DNA of 46,156 nt from JAVBNF01 sp031551725 (GCA_031551725.1 JAVBNF010000008.1:1-46156); one strand, 5' to 3'. Counted from the first letter of the stretch, positions 16,976 through 25,863 are shown. Notes: generated by a model not told the origin, from the sequence alone. Translations and numbers: made by a program.

Positions 16976-17572
16976 TTATCCCGGATAATCTATCATGTTA
17001 TTAATCAACGCATAAATCGTAAGGCCGGAAACCGATTTGATTCCGGTTTTGCGTGTGATGTTTTTCCGGTGGGAAATAACGGTATGTATGGAGATATGAT
17101 GATTTTCGGCAATTTCTTTATTTGATAAACCTTGCACCACCGAGACTAAAATTTCTCTCTCGCGATCACTCAAATCTTCGCCGTCTTGTTTGTCAACAGG
17201 CTTGTTAGTGTCTTCTTTCGGCGTATTGATTTTTTTCAGAATACTTGCTTTTTCATCACTGATAAATATAATATCCTGAAACAATTTCAAATCATTTTCA
17301 GCAAAAAATGAATATTGCAAGCCCAATAAAATAAGCTCCGGATAGGCATTTTGAATGCGTTCAAGTTGTTTGGAAACCGGCCATCCGCAGATGTTCGGAT
17401 TGATAAGTAATACATCGGGCGTATGGTAATGAATTTGTTCTTTCCAATCTTCCAAATCGCGAAGAAACCCGACAATTTGTAGATCTTCCGACGATAATAA
17501 ACTTCGCAATCCGTGTTGCACAATCTCCGACGGCTCGAAAACCAACACGCGTGTTATTTGATTATTCCGCAT
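16976..17572 (-). CDS. LuxR-type regulator with a degenerate receiver domain
   Basis: About 198 aa. The C-terminal LuxR helix-turn-helix is clear: LSDREREILVSVVQGLSNKEIAENHHISIHTVISHRKNI, residues about 135-175. The N-terminal part has the layout of a response-regulator receiver, but the acidic pair after strand 1 is FEPS and the phosphorylated Asp after strand 3 is Asn (DVLLINP). It is therefore probably not controlled by a histidine kinase. The start MRNNQ at 17572 overlaps the end of the YtfE-like gene by 11 bp, so the two are one operon. By context it likely regulates iron-sulfur repair or nitrosative/oxygen stress genes. Confidence 0.85.
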   Translation of the reverse strand: MRNNQITRVLVFEPSEIVQHGLRSLLSSEDLQIVGFLRDLEDWKEQIHYHTPDVLLINPNICGWPVSKQLERIQNAYPELILLGLQYSFFAENDLKLFQDIIFISDEKASILKKINTPKEDTNKPVDKQDGEDLSDREREILVSVVQGLSNKEIAENHHISIHTVISHRKNITRKTGIKSVSGLTIYALINNMIDYPG

Positions 17573-18260
17573 GATGACTTTTCTTTTCAAGGTTTTCGAC
17601 TACGGGAATGAGAATTTTTTCTTCCATTTCCGAATGGTTATTCAAATCATCCTCCAACAAAAATAAGTTGGTCAACACCTGTGCACGCTCAAAATCATTG
17701 CCTTCTTCGGGTAGATATTTCAGCAAAATATTTTTGAGGTCATTCAGTTTCGTTTCAATATCATCGTGATGCTCTTCAAACGTATGAATGCTGTATTGTT
17801 TATCCTCTTGATGGTGAACCAAATTGCGAATGTAAGGAAAAACGACTTCATCTTCATAATCCATGTGGGCATGCACTTCTTTTTGATATTCGGAAAAGAA
17901 ATGCTGCAACATTTCGGCGTGGCGCGGACTTTGAAAACTCAATGATCTCAAGGATTTATCAATATTCGGCAAACGATATTCGAGGTAATAAACGTGTGAA
18001 CGCGACAAATAGTCGAGCAGCGCTTCGACCGGACAATTCAAAATTTCCGATAAATCGGGATGGTAATCGCTAAATGTAAACGAGTTGCAGATCATTAAAA
18101 AAAATGCAACCGGAACATCATACATTTCGCAGACTTCCGTCACACTGCGGTCGCCAAAGCCTTGTTTGATGTTCATCCTGCTGAACACAAAGAGTAATTT
18201 GTGGTTGGTATGTATCAAGTCCGCCATTTTCATATTGGCGGTAAAATAATGAGGTCTCAT
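17562..18260 (-). CDS. Hemerythrin-domain iron-sulfur cluster repair protein (YtfE/ScdA-like)
   Basis: The 232-aa product has a short N-terminal segment like the ScdA N domain (FGDRSVTEVCEMYDVPVAFFLMICNSF, about 35-60) and a C-terminal hemerythrin HHE domain. Di-iron ligand motifs are visible: EVHAHMDYEDEVVFPYI, HTFEEHHDDIE and DLNNHSEMEEKILIP. Proteins of this kind help rebuild iron-sulfur clusters damaged by NO or oxidants. The N domain lacks the classic double Cys of ScdA and keeps single cysteines. It is coupled to the LuxR-type gene. An alternative start is the ATG at 18233. Confidence 0.82.
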   Translation of the reverse strand: MRPHYFTANMKMADLIHTNHKLLFVFSRMNIKQGFGDRSVTEVCEMYDVPVAFFLMICNSFTFSDYHPDLSEILNCPVEALLDYLSRSHVYYLEYRLPNIDKSLRSLSFQSPRHAEMLQHFFSEYQKEVHAHMDYEDEVVFPYIRNLVHHQEDKQYSIHTFEEHHDDIETKLNDLKNILLKYLPEEGNDFERAQVLTNLFLLEDDLNNHSEMEEKILIPVVENLEKKSHHAE

Positions 18261-18313
18261 GACAATAGTTTAAAGTACAAATGTCGTGATTTTTTCTCGA
18301 ATGTGCAAATATT

Positions 18314-18393
18314 GTTTAGGGTTTAGAGTTTAAAGTTTAAAGTTTAAAGTTTAAAGCTGCGCCTCGCTAAACCCTAAACTCTACGCCCTAAAC
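18314..18393. repeat. Heptamer tandem repeat GTTTAGG/GTTTAAA with inverted arm
   Basis: GTTTAGG, GTTTAGA and four GTTTAAA units (18314-18356) face an inverted arm CTAAACCCTAAACTC...CCCTAAAC (18366-18393), so the region can fold as a long hairpin. It lies between divergent genes and ends at the -33 element of the RseC-like gene. Confidence 0.75.
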
Positions 18394-18422
18394 TTGTATC
18401 TCAGAACTTTTTCTTATCTTTG
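18394..18422 (+). promoter_or_regulatory. Promoter of the RseC-like gene, near-leaderless
   Basis: TTG at 18394-18396 and TATCTTTG at 18415-18422 have an 18-bp spacer. The ATG is only 5 bp past the -7 box, so transcription would start at or next to the start codon. Confidence 0.65.
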
Positions 18423-18426
18423 TATT

Positions 18427-18849
18427 ATGAAAACCTCTGATACTATAAAACACAAAGGATTGGTTTGCGAAATCCGCGAAAAATCCGTTATGGTGCAGGT
18501 GGAAGCAATTTCCGCATGTGCTTCTTGCGCGGCAAAAGGCAGCTGCGCAATGGTCGAATCCGAGAATAAAGAGATTGAGGTTGCTTATCCACATCCGCAA
18601 GATTTTCATGTCGGACAAATTGTAGAAATCAGCATGCGCAAAGATAACGGTTTGCGTGCCGTACTTTGGGCGTATGTAATGCCTTTTGTGGTGTTGATTT
18701 CGAGTTTGTTAATTGCGGATGTATTTGTGCATAACGAAGGTTTTGCAGCCTTGTGGGCATTGCTTTTCACGGCCATTTACTTTGCCTTGCTTTTCGCTTT
18801 ACGCAAATATATTTTCCGGCGTTTTACGATGGAAATCCATACAATATAG
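18427..18849 (+). CDS. SoxR-reducing system protein RseC family
   Basis: The 140-aa product has an N-terminal cysteine cluster (Cys31, Cys34 and Cys40 in CASCAAKGSC, plus Cys14) and two adjacent transmembrane helices (about 75-95 and 100-125). This is the standard RseC layout: a cytosolic redox-active head and a membrane anchor. In Bacteroidota rseC usually precedes the rnf operon for the Na+/H+-pumping ferredoxin:NAD oxidoreductase. Here it is followed only by a palindromic repeat, so it is detached from rnf. The start at 18427 follows the promoter box; a longer frame from 18394 would begin at the -33 element. Confidence 0.88.
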   Translation: MKTSDTIKHKGLVCEIREKSVMVQVEAISACASCAAKGSCAMVESENKEIEVAYPHPQDFHVGQIVEISMRKDNGLRAVLWAYVMPFVVLISSLLIADVFVHNEGFAALWALLFTAIYFALLFALRKYIFRRFTMEIHTI

Positions 18850-18856
18850 AGAATAA

Positions 18857-18939
18857 TTTAGACAGGATTTACAGGATTAACATGTTTTTTATTTTGCCGT
18901 AGGCAAAACATCCTGTTAATCCTGTAAATCCTGTCTAAA
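18857..18939. repeat. Dispersed palindrome of the GACAGGATTTACAGGATTAAC family (copy 2)
   Basis: Perfect 26-bp arms (18857-18882 and 18914-18939) enclose the hairpin TTTTGCC-GTA-GGCAAAA. It is almost the same as 2731-2802 and lies between convergent genes, where it could end transcription from both sides. Confidence 0.9.
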
Positions 18940-18986
18940 CATTGATTTGAATTCTTTTATTTTTATTTATAAAACAACCTTATTTT

Positions 18987-21900
18987 TTAGTTTTCTTTCG
19001 GAAAACGGACAAAAAAACGTGTTCCTTCGTTGTGCGACGTTTCGAAGAATATGTCGCCATGCATGGATTCTACGATGCTTTTGCAAATAGACAAGCCTAA
19101 TCCCATACCGCCGGTTTTGGTGGTAAAACGAGGTTCGAAAATGCGCTCTTTCATCTCATCGCTAATACCGTAGCCATTGTCGCGGATTTCAACTTGATAA
19201 TGCTGCGCTTCTTCCGTTAAAGATATTTCAATCGTCCCTTCTTTTCCATCCACGGCTTGAATGGCGTTTTTAATGAGGTTGACAAACAAACGCTGCAACT
19301 GTTTTTCATCACCGTGCACGATTGCCTTTTGTAACTGCGAGTGAAAACGGATTTCAAATTGAGAACCGTAAGTAAATAACTCAACCGTATTTTGCAAAAC
19401 ATTTTTCAAATCCACTGCTTTATCTTGCGGTTGCGGCATTTGCGCAAAGTTGGAAAATTCGGTTGCGATGTCGGAAAGCGTTTCAATTTGTTCAATCATC
19501 GATTTTGAAAAACGTTCCAAACGTTCGTCAAAATCGGGTGCTTTGTCGTTCCATGCGCGCAAAACGTGCTGCACGTTCAGTTTCATTGGCGTGAGCGGAT
19601 TTTTAATTTCATGTGCCACTTGTTTAGCCATTTCCGACCAAGCAGCTTGGCGTTCGCTCTCTGCAAGTTTGTTGGCACTGTGTTCCAACTCATCCACCAT
19701 ACGGTTGTATTCTTTCACCAGTTCGCCGATTTCATCCTGGTGCTTGAACTCGATTTTTTGATTGCGCTTCCCAATTTTGGTATTCGACAAGCTCCTGCTG
19801 ATAAGCACAAGCGGATTGGTAATGCGGCGAGAAATAAAAAACGTTGTTATCAATGCCAGCAAAATCAATATTACATAAATATTGATATAGGCTGTGAGGA
19901 AGTTGGAAATTTCTTTTCGTTGCTCGGCTTCCCGTGTAAAATAAGAGAGATCCAAATAGGCCAGCAATTCATTTTTATTATTCCGCAAAGGCAGATAAAC
20001 AGATTGATAGCGCAAAGCTCCGATATATTCCATTTGCGTATAAAAATGACTATGCTCATCGCGCAAAACGCGCAGGGCTTCCGGATGAATCAAGGGCGCA
20101 ACCATGGAGTTTTCGAAAATTTCCGGACGCGAAGTTGAAATCAACCGCCCGTTTTGATCATAAAGATGCAAATCGGTAAAAAATATTCGCGCCAAGCGAA
20201 GCAGATCATTATTTAAAATCGAGTTTGTCGGCAATGTTTTGAAATTTGCATAACGGCTTTCCATTTCAAGCAATACCGAATGCGCTTTTTCTTTTTGAAA
20301 ATCCGTATTTTTCCGGTTATTCATTCCATTGATGTATAGCAATGATGAAACTCCGGTGAGAATGAATGTAATGAACAATACTTGAATCATCACTCCCTGC
20401 AAGCGCGTGCGGAAATTCCAATGCAAATGCCGTCCGGATAAAACGACAAATAAATAGAATAAAACGGCGAAAACAGAGTTAAATAAAAATAGAAAAGAGA
20501 AGGTTGATAAAACGTCTAAAGGGTTTTGTTTATAGGTTAGAACAAGCGATCTGCCGTTTTTCAACGGATAAATCAAATGGCTATGGTCTGGATAATTCCG
20601 GAAGAAATAACTGGTGTCGTTCACATCCGAAAGCCAATCTACTTCAAGCGGATACGAGTAAACACCGTTTTGTTTCACCAATTCGCCACAATAGTAAATG
20701 GCATACGAATAATCGCTATTCAAGACTGTTCGACTGAAATATTCATCAATCAACAAATCCAGATAACTCACATCGGAAGCCACAATGCGCGAAAAGAGTT
20801 CGACGTACAAAGTTACTTCATTATCGCTTCCGCGTAAATAATTAAAGCAGGCCAAATAGGCACTATATTCAATACCGAAATCGAGGGCATAAAAATCGGC
20901 GTAATCCGTTGGGCGGCCAATGGAATAAATTTGCTGTTTGAAAAAATCGTGGCAGTTGATTTCTTTTGGAACCTCGCCAATGAGTAAGGTTTGCTGCTTA
21001 TTGCAGCGCGTCATCTGAAATTCGTATTGCGTCCAATAGTCTTTAAAATATGTACTTTTCAAATATTCTTCAAGAAAACGGTCGTTTGGTTTTCGTTTTT
21101 TCAATTCGGCAATAATCACTGAATCGGTTTCGATTTTTTTCTGTATTTGTCCAAACAAAAGCTCTGAATAGGGATCACGATCTTCCGCCAGACGTTCGGC
21201 CAGTTCGATACGCGATTTCCGCTCTTTCTGTTTCCCGTAATAATTGCAAACAACCGCTGTGAAAAGCGAAAGCAAGCTTACAAACAACATCAACGGAAAG
21301 ATTTTGTAGCGAAAATCCATGTCAGGTTGCTTGCCGTTTATGTGTAAGAAGACACGGAATAAAACGACCAGGATAAGCAGTAAAATAAAGCAAAGCAGCG
21401 GAAATGCAAGCAGTATGAAAAGTGTATTCAAATCCAAAGCAAAGAAATTACCGAACGTTAAGCTAATTGAACTGTTTTGAATAATTTCTTTAAGCATCCA
21501 CACAAAGCCCACGCAGGCTGCAACAGCGACTGCACTTAGCAGCACCGTTAAGAACATCCGGATAAATACCGATCCTATTTTTTTTGATTTTATTCGCGAT
21601 TGCGTTTCAAAAACAGCCCACAAAATAACACTTATTGCCATCAAATGCATCAGAAAATCGCCTTGGGAAACCATCTTCGGTAAAAAATCATACACCACTG
21701 ACCGCATGATTTGTAAATGATGTAAGGCTTTAGGCCATGGTATAAGGCCAATCAGGAATCGTAGCAGCACAATATCGCCTATCAACGCGAGTAGGAACCA
21801 CGGGCTTTTTGATAAGAAAAAATGCTGATAAATTTTGTAGCAAAAACTCAAAATGAATAGAAAAGAAAGTAGAAATAAAGAGAAAAGCAAACTTTCTTTT

Positions 21901-22490
21901 GGTAAATTTAATTCGTAGACATTGCTAAACCCAAGTCCGAACAAGGCTTGTCCGTCTTTGGAATAAATGATATTTTCCCGTTTTTGCAAGTCTATTTTAA
22001 TCGACGGCTGAATATCATCTGCAATAAAAAAACGATTGGACACCCATTCGTTCTGGCGTTCGTATTCGCGTTTCACCACTTGCAGGCTCACCCATTGATA
22101 GCCGGCAAAAGAATCGGTTGTACATAAAAAATAAGTACTTTCGAAAAGAAAAAACGGCTGTTTAAAAATGCTGTCGTACGTGAGCGGGACAGGAATTGTA
22201 TTGTTTGACCATTTACTTAACTGTCCGTTTTTATAAGCCAAAACAATGGGATTGTGACGTGGGTATCCGGTGCGTTTCACATTGATTTCAGCACTGTTTT
22301 GCTGTTTCAATTCCTCCAACTGCAAACGCATCTGGTTTTCTTTTTCCAAAACAGCTTCCTGCAATTCTGCGCATACTACGTCCGGCTGATTTTGCTCAAC
22401 CTGCCATTGATAAATCAGCATTGCAGCGAAGAAAAACAACATCGCTAAAAGCAAGTGCGGAAAGGCCGATTTGAGGAATTTGGAATACAT
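18987..22490 (-). CDS. Very large NtrY-like membrane histidine kinase
   Basis: The 1167-aa product starts with a TM helix and an extracytoplasmic domain. A block of about six hydrophobic helices follows (roughly 205-410), then a second extracytoplasmic region, two more helices (about 655-720), a third sensor region and a last helix near 870. The cytosolic part has a HAMP-like linker (ISRRITNPLVLISRSL), the H-box AHEIKNPLTP (His near 955), the N-box NLIKNAIQA and the G-boxes DNGYGI and GGMGLGLSICK. Kinase core and HAMP resemble NtrY. No response regulator is adjacent, so the partner is elsewhere. The start is 3 bp after the LpxH-like stop, so it is the last gene of the glnS row. Confidence 0.9.
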   Translation of the reverse strand: MYSKFLKSAFPHLLLAMLFFFAAMLIYQWQVEQNQPDVVCAELQEAVLEKENQMRLQLEELKQQNSAEINVKRTGYPRHNPIVLAYKNGQLSKWSNNTIPVPLTYDSIFKQPFFLFESTYFLCTTDSFAGYQWVSLQVVKREYERQNEWVSNRFFIADDIQPSIKIDLQKRENIIYSKDGQALFGLGFSNVYELNLPKESLLFSLFLLSFLFILSFCYKIYQHFFLSKSPWFLLALIGDIVLLRFLIGLIPWPKALHHLQIMRSVVYDFLPKMVSQGDFLMHLMAISVILWAVFETQSRIKSKKIGSVFIRMFLTVLLSAVAVAACVGFVWMLKEIIQNSSISLTFGNFFALDLNTLFILLAFPLLCFILLLILVVLFRVFLHINGKQPDMDFRYKIFPLMLFVSLLSLFTAVVCNYYGKQKERKSRIELAERLAEDRDPYSELLFGQIQKKIETDSVIIAELKKRKPNDRFLEEYLKSTYFKDYWTQYEFQMTRCNKQQTLLIGEVPKEINCHDFFKQQIYSIGRPTDYADFYALDFGIEYSAYLACFNYLRGSDNEVTLYVELFSRIVASDVSYLDLLIDEYFSRTVLNSDYSYAIYYCGELVKQNGVYSYPLEVDWLSDVNDTSYFFRNYPDHSHLIYPLKNGRSLVLTYKQNPLDVLSTFSFLFLFNSVFAVLFYLFVVLSGRHLHWNFRTRLQGVMIQVLFITFILTGVSSLLYINGMNNRKNTDFQKEKAHSVLLEMESRYANFKTLPTNSILNNDLLRLARIFFTDLHLYDQNGRLISTSRPEIFENSMVAPLIHPEALRVLRDEHSHFYTQMEYIGALRYQSVYLPLRNNKNELLAYLDLSYFTREAEQRKEISNFLTAYINIYVILILLALITTFFISRRITNPLVLISRSLSNTKIGKRNQKIEFKHQDEIGELVKEYNRMVDELEHSANKLAESERQAAWSEMAKQVAHEIKNPLTPMKLNVQHVLRAWNDKAPDFDERLERFSKSMIEQIETLSDIATEFSNFAQMPQPQDKAVDLKNVLQNTVELFTYGSQFEIRFHSQLQKAIVHGDEKQLQRLFVNLIKNAIQAVDGKEGTIEISLTEEAQHYQVEIRDNGYGISDEMKERIFEPRFTTKTGGMGLGLSICKSIVESMHGDIFFETSHNEGTRFFVRFPKEN

Positions 22491-22492
22491 GG

Positions 22493-23278
22493 CTACGAGT
22501 GACGGGGGACAGGTGATGAATTGTATATTAAGTTTAACTTTTCACCATCGAAAACGGCGTAGGTATTATATTTAATCCAATCGCCGGTATTGATGTATTG
22601 AACATTGTCTTGAATTTGAATATCAAGCGGCAGATGTCGATGGCCGAAAATAAAAAAATCGTAATGTTCTTTTTTCAGGATTTCTCTGGCATAAGCTACG
22701 AGCCATTCGTGGTCGGCAGAAATAAAGACTTCATCGCCGCCGCCGTTTGCCGCACGGCTGGTGCGCGAAAAATAGTTTGCAATTCCAACGCCCATCCGCG
22801 GATGCAGAAAAGAGAATAGAATTTGATTCAATCTTAATGCAAATACTTTTTTAATGGTTTTATATCCGAAATCGCCGGGGCCCAAACCATCGCCATGACC
22901 AATCAGGAAGCGCTTTCCGCCAATTAAGAAAGGTGTTGGCTCGCGCAGCATTTTTACACCGATTTCTTTTTCAAGATAATCAAAAACCCACATATCATGG
23001 TTTCCTGTAAAGAAATAAACAGGAATCCCGGAATCGCAAATTTGCGCCAAAGTGCCTAAAAACCTTACGTAACCTTTAGGAACAACATCTTTATATTCAA
23101 ACCAGAAATCAAACACATCGCCCAATAAAAAAATTGCTTGTGCATCGGTTTTCGCTTCGTTCAGCCAGTTCACAATCTGCTTTTCGCGCTCCAAACTCTT
23201 CTCGTGTGTAGGAACTCCGAGATGAAAATCGGATGCAAAATAAACTTTTTTTGAAGGATGTAATTTAATTTCTTCCAT
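22493..23278 (-). CDS. lpxH: UDP-2,3-diacylglucosamine diphosphatase (LpxH-like calcineurin phosphoesterase)
   Basis: The 261-aa metallophosphoesterase has the family metal ligands: ASDFHLG (Asp17, His19), GDVFDFWFEY, GNHDMW, GHGDG and GHRH. The FDFWFEY segment is typical of LpxH, which cleaves UDP-2,3-diacylglucosamine to lipid X in lipid A synthesis at the inner membrane face. It sits between the DUF4369 lipoprotein (3-bp gap) and the kinase (2-bp gap). The assignment within the wider phosphoesterase family is likely but rests on motifs only. Confidence 0.85.
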   Translation of the reverse strand: MEEIKLHPSKKVYFASDFHLGVPTHEKSLEREKQIVNWLNEAKTDAQAIFLLGDVFDFWFEYKDVVPKGYVRFLGTLAQICDSGIPVYFFTGNHDMWVFDYLEKEIGVKMLREPTPFLIGGKRFLIGHGDGLGPGDFGYKTIKKVFALRLNQILFSFLHPRMGVGIANYFSRTSRAANGGGDEVFISADHEWLVAYAREILKKEHYDFFIFGHRHLPLDIQIQDNVQYINTGDWIKYNTYAVFDGEKLNLIYNSSPVPRHS

Positions 23279-23281
23279 GAT

Positions 23282-24127
23282 TTAGTTTGTACCCATGTCT
23301 GAGATTGTGATTGGAATATGGTGTTCAGCTTTATATTGCAGCATTTGTTTCATCCGTTGTTGTTCCTGCTTTATCTGTTCGCACTGATGTTTCAGTTGTG
23401 AAAAATGTTCATTCAACTTATTCACATGCGGATTATCGGGCATCACGGAGTATAAATCTTCAATCACTTCCGACATGTAAAACAAATCTTCTTCATTGGT
23501 TTCATCAAATACTTTATTGCTTCCGTATGGTTGAAAAAGCACATAAACAGGCACCAGCGACCGTTGATTTTTTTTGATAATCTCGATTTGCAATTCGCGT
23601 TGCTTGGCATAATTCGTCTGATATGTACTATCCATAATCTTTTTGAAAGCGTCAGCATTTTTCTCGTATTTCCGCTCATCCCAAAGATGCGACATGGAGT
23701 CGACGCGCATGCGGTTGGCAAAAACGATTTTCTGTAATTCTACAATACTTTCTGAAGTTTTGGAGCCCTTAACAGACAATGAAGAAACCAAGTTGTTATA
23801 ATTACCGGTAATCTCTATTTTTCCGGTGGTATCTACAATTAAAGTCACAGTTTGATTATCATCTGTACGAAGCAAATAGAGACTTGCGTGGTTAAAAGGC
23901 TGTGTGAAATGAAAATTAGAATGTTCATCAATCTTGTCTGCGCCCAACGGATTTTCGCCCATCGGCGTAAGCTCATGCAACGAAATTTCTCTGCCATCCC
24001 CACCGCTTAAATGTCCGAAAATCTCAAAATTATTTGTTGTTGTGGACCTTTGACAAGAAACAAAAATCAAGCACATCAACAAAAAAATGATGAGTGATGA
24101 GAGATGAGTGATGAGTGAACGAGGCAT
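23282..24127 (-). CDS. DUF4369-type lipoprotein lacking a thioredoxin domain
   Basis: The 281-aa product has a lipoprotein signal ending in the lipobox FVSC|Q. A DUF4369-like N-terminal region follows (FEIFGHLSGGDGREISLHEL to VTLIVDTTGKIEITGNY). The rest is helical and Gln/Lys-rich, ending in a coiled-coil-like tail. Most DUF4369 proteins continue into a thioredoxin/AhpC domain with CxxC; no such motif is present here. The first residues after the start (SLITHLSSLII) are encoded by a short ATGAGTG repeat tract. It is the second gene of the glnS row. Confidence 0.78.
   Translation of the reverse strand: MPRSLITHLSSLIIFLLMCLIFVSCQRSTTTNNFEIFGHLSGGDGREISLHELTPMGENPLGADKIDEHSNFHFTQPFNHASLYLLRTDDNQTVTLIVDTTGKIEITGNYNNLVSSLSVKGSKTSESIVELQKIVFANRMRVDSMSHLWDERKYEKNADAFKKIMDSTYQTNYAKQRELQIEIIKKNQRSLVPVYVLFQPYGSNKVFDETNEEDLFYMSEVIEDLYSVMPDNPHVNKLNEHFSQLKHQCEQIKQEQQRMKQMLQYKAEHHIPITISDMGTN
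24087..24119. repeat. ATGAGTG/ATGAGAG microsatellite-like tract inside a signal peptide
   Basis: Tandem 7-8 bp units on the plus strand code, on the minus strand, for part of the lipoprotein signal peptide. Such tracts are usual between genes in Bacteroidota, so a copy inside a reading frame is notable. Confidence 0.7.
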
Positions 24128-24149
24128 TTTAATTTCTAATTTACAATTC

Positions 24150-25841
24150 CTAATTCTTAATTGTTTTCGCCCAGCTGTCTTTCAGTCCAACCGTGCGGTT
24201 AAACACCAATTTCCCGTCTTTTGTATCGGCGTCGGTGGTGAAATAACCTAAACGTTCGAATTGAAAATGATCGAGGGCCTTAGTATTTTTCAAAAACGGT
24301 TCTATCTTGCAATTTCTCAAGACGGTTAAGGAATTCGGATTCATCATATCCAAGAATGTTTTCCCTTCTTCCGTGTTCTCGGGCTCCGGACTGGAGAACA
24401 AACGGTCGAACATCCGCACTTCCGCATCCAGTGCGTGTTGTGCAGAAACCCAGTGTATCGTTCCTTGTACTTTGCGGCCGTCGGGACTTCCGCCGCCGCG
24501 TGTAGCAGGATCATAAGTGCAATGGATTTCAGTAATATTTCCTTCCGCATCTTTCACCACGTTTGTGCAAGTGATGTAATACGCATAGCGCAAACGCACT
24601 TCGGTACCGGGCGACAAGCGGAAATATTTTTTCGGCGGATTTTCCATAAAGTCATCACGCTCGATATAAAGTTCACGGGAAAACGGCACTTTGCGCGTAC
24701 CCATGCTTGCATCTTCCGGATTATTTACAGCATCAAGTTCTTCTGTTTGACCTTCCGGATAATTGTCGATAATCACTTTTACAGGGTCGAGAACAGACAT
24801 CACACGTTGTGCACGTTTGTTCAAGTCTTCGCGAATGCACCATTCCAAAAGCTCCACTTCGATTACGTTTTCGCGACGTGCAACGCCTACTTTTTCGGCA
24901 AACAAACGCAAAGATTCCGGCGTATAGCCGCGGCGGCGCAATCCGCAAATCGTCGGCATGCGCGGGTCGTCCCAGCCGTTTACATGGTTTTCTTTTACCA
25001 GTTGCAAAAGTTTGCGCTTACTCATTACGGTATATGTAATGTTCAAGCGGGCAAATTCAATTTGTTGCGGCGCGTGGATATTCAATGCTTGGATAAACCA
25101 GTCGTAGAGCGGACGGTGTACTTCGAATTCCAAAGTACAAATCGAATGGGTGATGCCTTCGATGGAATCGCTTTCGCCGTGAGCGTAATCGTACATCGGG
25201 TAGATGCACCATTTGTTGCCTGTGCGGTGATGTTCGGCATGCATGATGCGGTACATAATCGGGTCGCGCATGTGCATGTTGGGCGATGCCAAATCAATTT
25301 TGGCACGCAAAACCCTTGCGCCATCAGGGAATTCGCCTTTGCGCATGCGTTCGAACAAATCCATATTTTCTTCAACCGAACGATCGCGATATGGGCTTGG
25401 TTTTCCCGGTTTTGTGGGCACTCCGCGATATTCGCTGATTTCTTCCTGCGACAAATCGCAAACGTATGCTTTGCCTTCTTTGATTAATTGCACAGCCCAT
25501 TGATAAAGCTGTTCGAAATAATCGGATGCATATAATTCTTTTTCCCATTGAAAACCGAGCCAGTGCACGTCTTCGCGGATAGAATCCACATATTCGGTTT
25601 CTTCTTTCGAAGGATTGGTATCGTCGAAACGCAAATTGGTTTTTCCGCCGTATTTCTGCGCCAAGCCAAAATTCAAGCAAATGGATTTTGCATGTCCGAT
25701 ATGCAAATACCCATTAGGTTCGGGCGGAAAACGGGTGTAAACCTGTCCACCGTTTTTACCGTTTTTAATATCATTCTCGATGATTTCTTCGAGGAAATTC
25801 AGGCTTTTTTCTTCTGTTTGCGTTTTTTCAATCATATTCAT
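24150..25841 (-). CDS. glnS: Glutaminyl-tRNA synthetase
   Basis: Class I enzyme of about 563 aa. The HIGH motif is in PPEPNGYLHIGHAKSI and the KMSKS-type motif is VMSKRKL. The Arg/Asn-rich region FDDTNPSKEETEYVDSI and the C-terminal anticodon-binding beta-barrels (PLYDWFIQ, VHWVSAQHALDAEVRMFDRLF) match GlnRS rather than GluRS. The start at 25841 (MNMIEK) is chosen because a TACTTTTG box lies 14 bp upstream; the longer frame from 25886 begins before that box. The lipoprotein gene follows after 22 bp. Confidence 0.96.
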   Translation of the reverse strand: MNMIEKTQTEEKSLNFLEEIIENDIKNGKNGGQVYTRFPPEPNGYLHIGHAKSICLNFGLAQKYGGKTNLRFDDTNPSKEETEYVDSIREDVHWLGFQWEKELYASDYFEQLYQWAVQLIKEGKAYVCDLSQEEISEYRGVPTKPGKPSPYRDRSVEENMDLFERMRKGEFPDGARVLRAKIDLASPNMHMRDPIMYRIMHAEHHRTGNKWCIYPMYDYAHGESDSIEGITHSICTLEFEVHRPLYDWFIQALNIHAPQQIEFARLNITYTVMSKRKLLQLVKENHVNGWDDPRMPTICGLRRRGYTPESLRLFAEKVGVARRENVIEVELLEWCIREDLNKRAQRVMSVLDPVKVIIDNYPEGQTEELDAVNNPEDASMGTRKVPFSRELYIERDDFMENPPKKYFRLSPGTEVRLRYAYYITCTNVVKDAEGNITEIHCTYDPATRGGGSPDGRKVQGTIHWVSAQHALDAEVRMFDRLFSSPEPENTEEGKTFLDMMNPNSLTVLRNCKIEPFLKNTKALDHFQFERLGYFTTDADTKDGKLVFNRTVGLKDSWAKTIKN

Positions 25842-25855
25842 GCTTTTGTAAGCAA

Positions 25856-25863
25856 CAAAAGTA
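25856..25863 (-). promoter_or_regulatory. -7 box of the glnS promoter
   Basis: The minus strand reads TACTTTTG, 14 bp before the chosen start. It supports the shorter glnS frame. Confidence 0.6.

Noticed and set aside
18314..18393. Short CRISPR array
   Set aside because: The units are contiguous 7-mers without spacers, and no cas genes are near.
24435..25487. 350-codon open frame opposite glnS
   Set aside because: Composition is rich in Cys, His, Phe and Arg with no motif, as expected from the reverse strand of a conserved gene.
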